A DNA stretch of 55,982 nucleotides, from assembly GCA_905221605.1 (NCBI GenBank), contig CAJNDS010001413.1, positions 746,771 to 802,752 on the forward strand. The letters are read 5' to 3'. Source of the stretch: Symbiodinium natans (Eukaryota > Sar > Dinophyceae > Suessiales > Symbiodiniaceae). The translations under genes were made by a program, and so were the position numbers. Each line of letters opens with the position of its first letter. Within the stretch, counting starts at the first letter, position 1. Positions 53,704 through 55,982 of the stretch are shown here, piece by piece. Under the pieces are notes generated by a model. It was not told the DNA's origin, ran no database searches, and was given only the letters and a program-made list of their open reading frames with translations.

Positions 53704-54990
53704 AGCACGTGTACTTGTACACATGCAGGTAGCAGAACGCAACTTTTTGAAGTGTCCAAGTGTAAGATATGCAGTCGAACTGCCCCATGATCAGCGCCAT
53801 GCTTGTCCTGCCCCTTACACGAGGGCTATAAGACATCAGGCGAATGACGTTTCTCTAGTTTTGTGGTCCATTTTCGGGTACACTCAGGCCCTAGATACAA
53901 GTATGAGGGGTCATGCAAGGACCAAACACGGGACTTTCATTTTGAGAAGCGACCACGCCAGCTCACAAGGAGTGTCTCGATGAAAGTGTGTTGATGCGCT
54001 TCGCAATTTGGATACGGTTCGTTGTGGACGTGGACCACTGCAACTATGAGGCGTCTGTCAACTCGGGCAGCGCGCACCTCACCGTGTCCGCGTGTGGATG
54101 CTTGTCTGTAAGCTAAATAAGGTACGTGGAATCTCACGGTTGCTGGCAAACAGCTCCAGCAGCAATCATTGCCCAGTTCCCAGCCAGAGATATCCATCCT
54201 AGTATAACCATTCGTTGAGGACACATGCCGCTGACTGGAACTCTTTTCCATGGTCCTGGCATTCAGTATGACAACAACGGCTTCACCTTCTCCTCGTGTG
54301 CACTTGGAGTGGCTTGTGCAGACCTTCGCTTTGAGAACAAGGCCTGCAGAAGTAGCGAAGTCAAAGTTGAATGAAGTCAAGTCTCTGTCACTTTGGCGGG
54401 AGGGCCTTGGTTAAGCAGGTCTTGTTACAGTACGAGGACTTCTTAAACAGCTCTGTCTTTCTCGAAGTAGAAGCTCATGATGAAGTCTGACTCCTCAAGG
54501 CTGCCGACTGTCAGTTCGACAATTGGGACATCATGGTCAAGGCAAGAACCGAGAACTTCGCAGCTGGGCTCAGAGAATAGAAGGATGGTTGTTACACGTA
54601 TGGTTCTTGATGGAATGTTTGCCAAGCTAGGGAGCAGAATAGTATCACTGCTTTTCATTCCCGAGGCGGACATCTCGACAAACTGGATCACAGTGCTTTC
54701 AAACGTGACCCTGCGTGAATAGCACGCCTAGCTGTCTGCATCGACTTGTCAGGCAAAGCCCCGACAAAAGCCTAGGGTGAAAAAACCCAATCCATATCGC
54801 TTGCGTGGACTCCCCCGTAAAAGATATCTAGAAAAATGTAGATAGACATATATAGTACCCCCCCCCCCCGCATATGCCCACACATAGTTTTTCTTTTGTG
54901 GGTAGACAATTTGGTAGGGGTCAGAAATCACGGCAATCCCTCATTTTTTCACGGGTCTTACTCCTTCGATGGAAATTAGGTGAGCGCGCA
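53704..54990 (+). CDS. Unidentified exon(s)
   Basis: The frame 54225-54374 (ATG to TGA) reads MPLTGTLFHGPGIQYDNNGF then TFSSCALGVACADLRFENKA and looks coding. 54006-54112 (FVVDVDHCNYEASVNSG) is another possible exon. 54430-54480 (QYEDFLNSSVFLEVEAHDEV) may follow. A minus-strand frame at 54691-54443 (SDTILLPSLANIPSRTI) is also open. The exon at 53474 could belong to the same gene, split by the array. No family is recognised. A C-run is at 54850-54859. Confidence 0.35.
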
Positions 54991-55982
54991 CACTTTAGAA
55001 AGATGACCTGCAAACTAAGAAGGGCCCCCGAAAGCCGCTTCCCGGCCACAGGCGAATTGCCTCGTAATGTCGAACGTCTTATCATGATCGATCGAGCCGG
55101 ACAGGCTCTTCAGCGCTTGCTTTCGCCGGGGAACGCGCACGACAGTGCACGACACTCCGACTGTGCAAGCGAAGCTGGCCGCCAAATTCTCTGCCCCAAG
55201 CATGCCTCCTAGGAGCCCCGCTCTTGTTCCCGGAAATACGCCCGAAATAGCCGCTCCCCTCCTCCTCAAGGCCCTTCAGTCGTTCCAGGTTGAAAAAGGC
55301 CCAGGTCCAGAAGGATCACGTGCCGACTTCTTACGACTTCTGTGTGGCGAGATTGGGGATATAGATTCTTTCGTAGAATTAATCCGAGATTTCGTTCAAC
55401 TCCTTGCGGAAGGGCGCGCGCCCATGGCACTCCGTGCTTGGATTGGGGGGGGACCCTGATGGGCATAGGCAAAAGAGATGCTCATGGCGAGCCGTCCCGC
55501 TCGACCAGGACGCTCGTCCTATCGTCATGGGACAATCTGGCGTAAATTGGTTTTCAAGACGATTTTCCTTCTCGGCAAAGAAAGTATTCAGAATCGTCTT
55601 GTTCTCCAACAAGTTGCTGTGGGAATCTGCTCGGGGGCCGAGACAATGATCCACGCCGCCCGCGCATGGATTCGTGCTAACAACCACAAAAGGATTATAT
55701 TCTCCTTCAAAGAGACATCTCTAATGCCTCCAATTCCGTTCATACTCGCATGTTCTTGGACGAATGTTATCAGTACGCAGCAGCCTCCAGTAAGTTCGCC
55801 GAATTCTGCTATGTGTACCATGGTCGATTGATGCAATCCGCTTGCGGTCTCTTATGGGGTCTCTTTTCTATTTGGCCAGGAAACGAATGTACGAAGAAGC
55901 CTATAGTATTGTTAGGGGATGCCGTGCTTGTTTCGACTCTGAGTTCGCGGACGATGTTTTTTTTCGGGGGGCCTATTTCTTT
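54991..55982 (+). mobile_element. Decayed non-LTR retrotransposon reverse transcriptase (truncated by window end)
   Basis: Pieces of one reverse transcriptase occur in order but in different frames. About 55030-55140: helical lead-in (NVERLIMIDRAGQALQRL). 55230-55440: LLLKALQSFQVEKGPGPEGS, the family's GPDG-like motif, then FVQLLAEGRAPMALRAW. About 55455-55530: LMGIGKRDAHG and, in another frame, DQDARPIVMGQ. 55540-55680: WRKLVFKTIFLLGKES. 55730-55800: FLDECYQYAAASSKFAEFCY. About 55870-55960: the catalytic motif as EFADDVFF (FADD in place of YADD). At least four frame changes and a lost QGCP-like stretch show it is not functional. Order and motifs are those of LINE-type elements common in dinoflagellates. 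The 5' end and any endonuclease domain are not recognised; the 3' end is outside. Confidence 0.7.

Overview
The window looks like nuclear DNA of a dinoflagellate, probably of the Symbiodiniaceae/Suessiales type. Four things in the sequence point there. (1) Genes are cut into many short exons whose introns mostly start with GC, sometimes GA, rarely GT, and end in AG before a G. (2) Telomere-type TTTAGGG/CCCTAAA repeats are scattered through the interior. (3) Base composition is mixed and GC-rich with AT-rich islands and many microsatellites. (4) A decayed non-LTR reverse transcriptase of the kind known from these genomes lies at the right edge. Because exons are short, long open frames are a poor guide here; the gene calls below come from conserved motifs in short frames joined by phase-consistent splice sites.

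Layout on the + strand: an open C-terminal coding segment (3-824), perhaps spliced to a fascin-like repeat protein (1219-2893); a GT14 (Core-2/I-branching) glycosyltransferase C-terminus (4622-4848); a 2OG-Fe(II) oxygenase of the prolyl-hydroxylase type (6455-7866); a set of minus-strand exons without a name (10.96-12.31 kb); a complete 11-exon proteasome beta-1 subunit gene (13388-15690); a carrier-protein (ACP/PCP) exon with a probable terminal exon (17196-17548); ankyrin-like exons (20.7-21.6 kb); a protein-disulfide-isomerase-like gene (22939-25047); unnamed coding exons (26.9-27.6 kb); a two- to three-exon unknown gene (28656-30079); an AT-rich island with fold-back elements (30.1-31.6 kb); an ABC half-transporter whose ATPase motifs are all degenerate (32072-34276); an alpha/beta-hydrolase (35851-37530); a THUMP/UPF0020-type RNA methyltransferase (39244-41030); a long poorly resolved stretch (41.0-46.0 kb); a carbohydrate-binding family 9-like gene (45991-51018); a minus-strand exon (51784-51961); orphan exons at 53.5 and 54.2 kb; and the reverse transcriptase remnant (55.0 kb to the end).

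The genes do not form a pathway. All well-supported genes from about 13 to 51 kb lie on the + strand, which fits the one-direction gene blocks usual in dinoflagellates. Between and inside them sit two families of about 100-bp palindromic MITE-like elements, and TTTAGGG arrays that often come in inverted pairs. The strongest single oddity is the ABC transporter-like protein, which keeps the overall fold signature but has lost Walker A, signature, Walker B and H-loop residues. Exon limits given to the base are deduced from reading frame plus splice consensus and have not been checked against transcripts.
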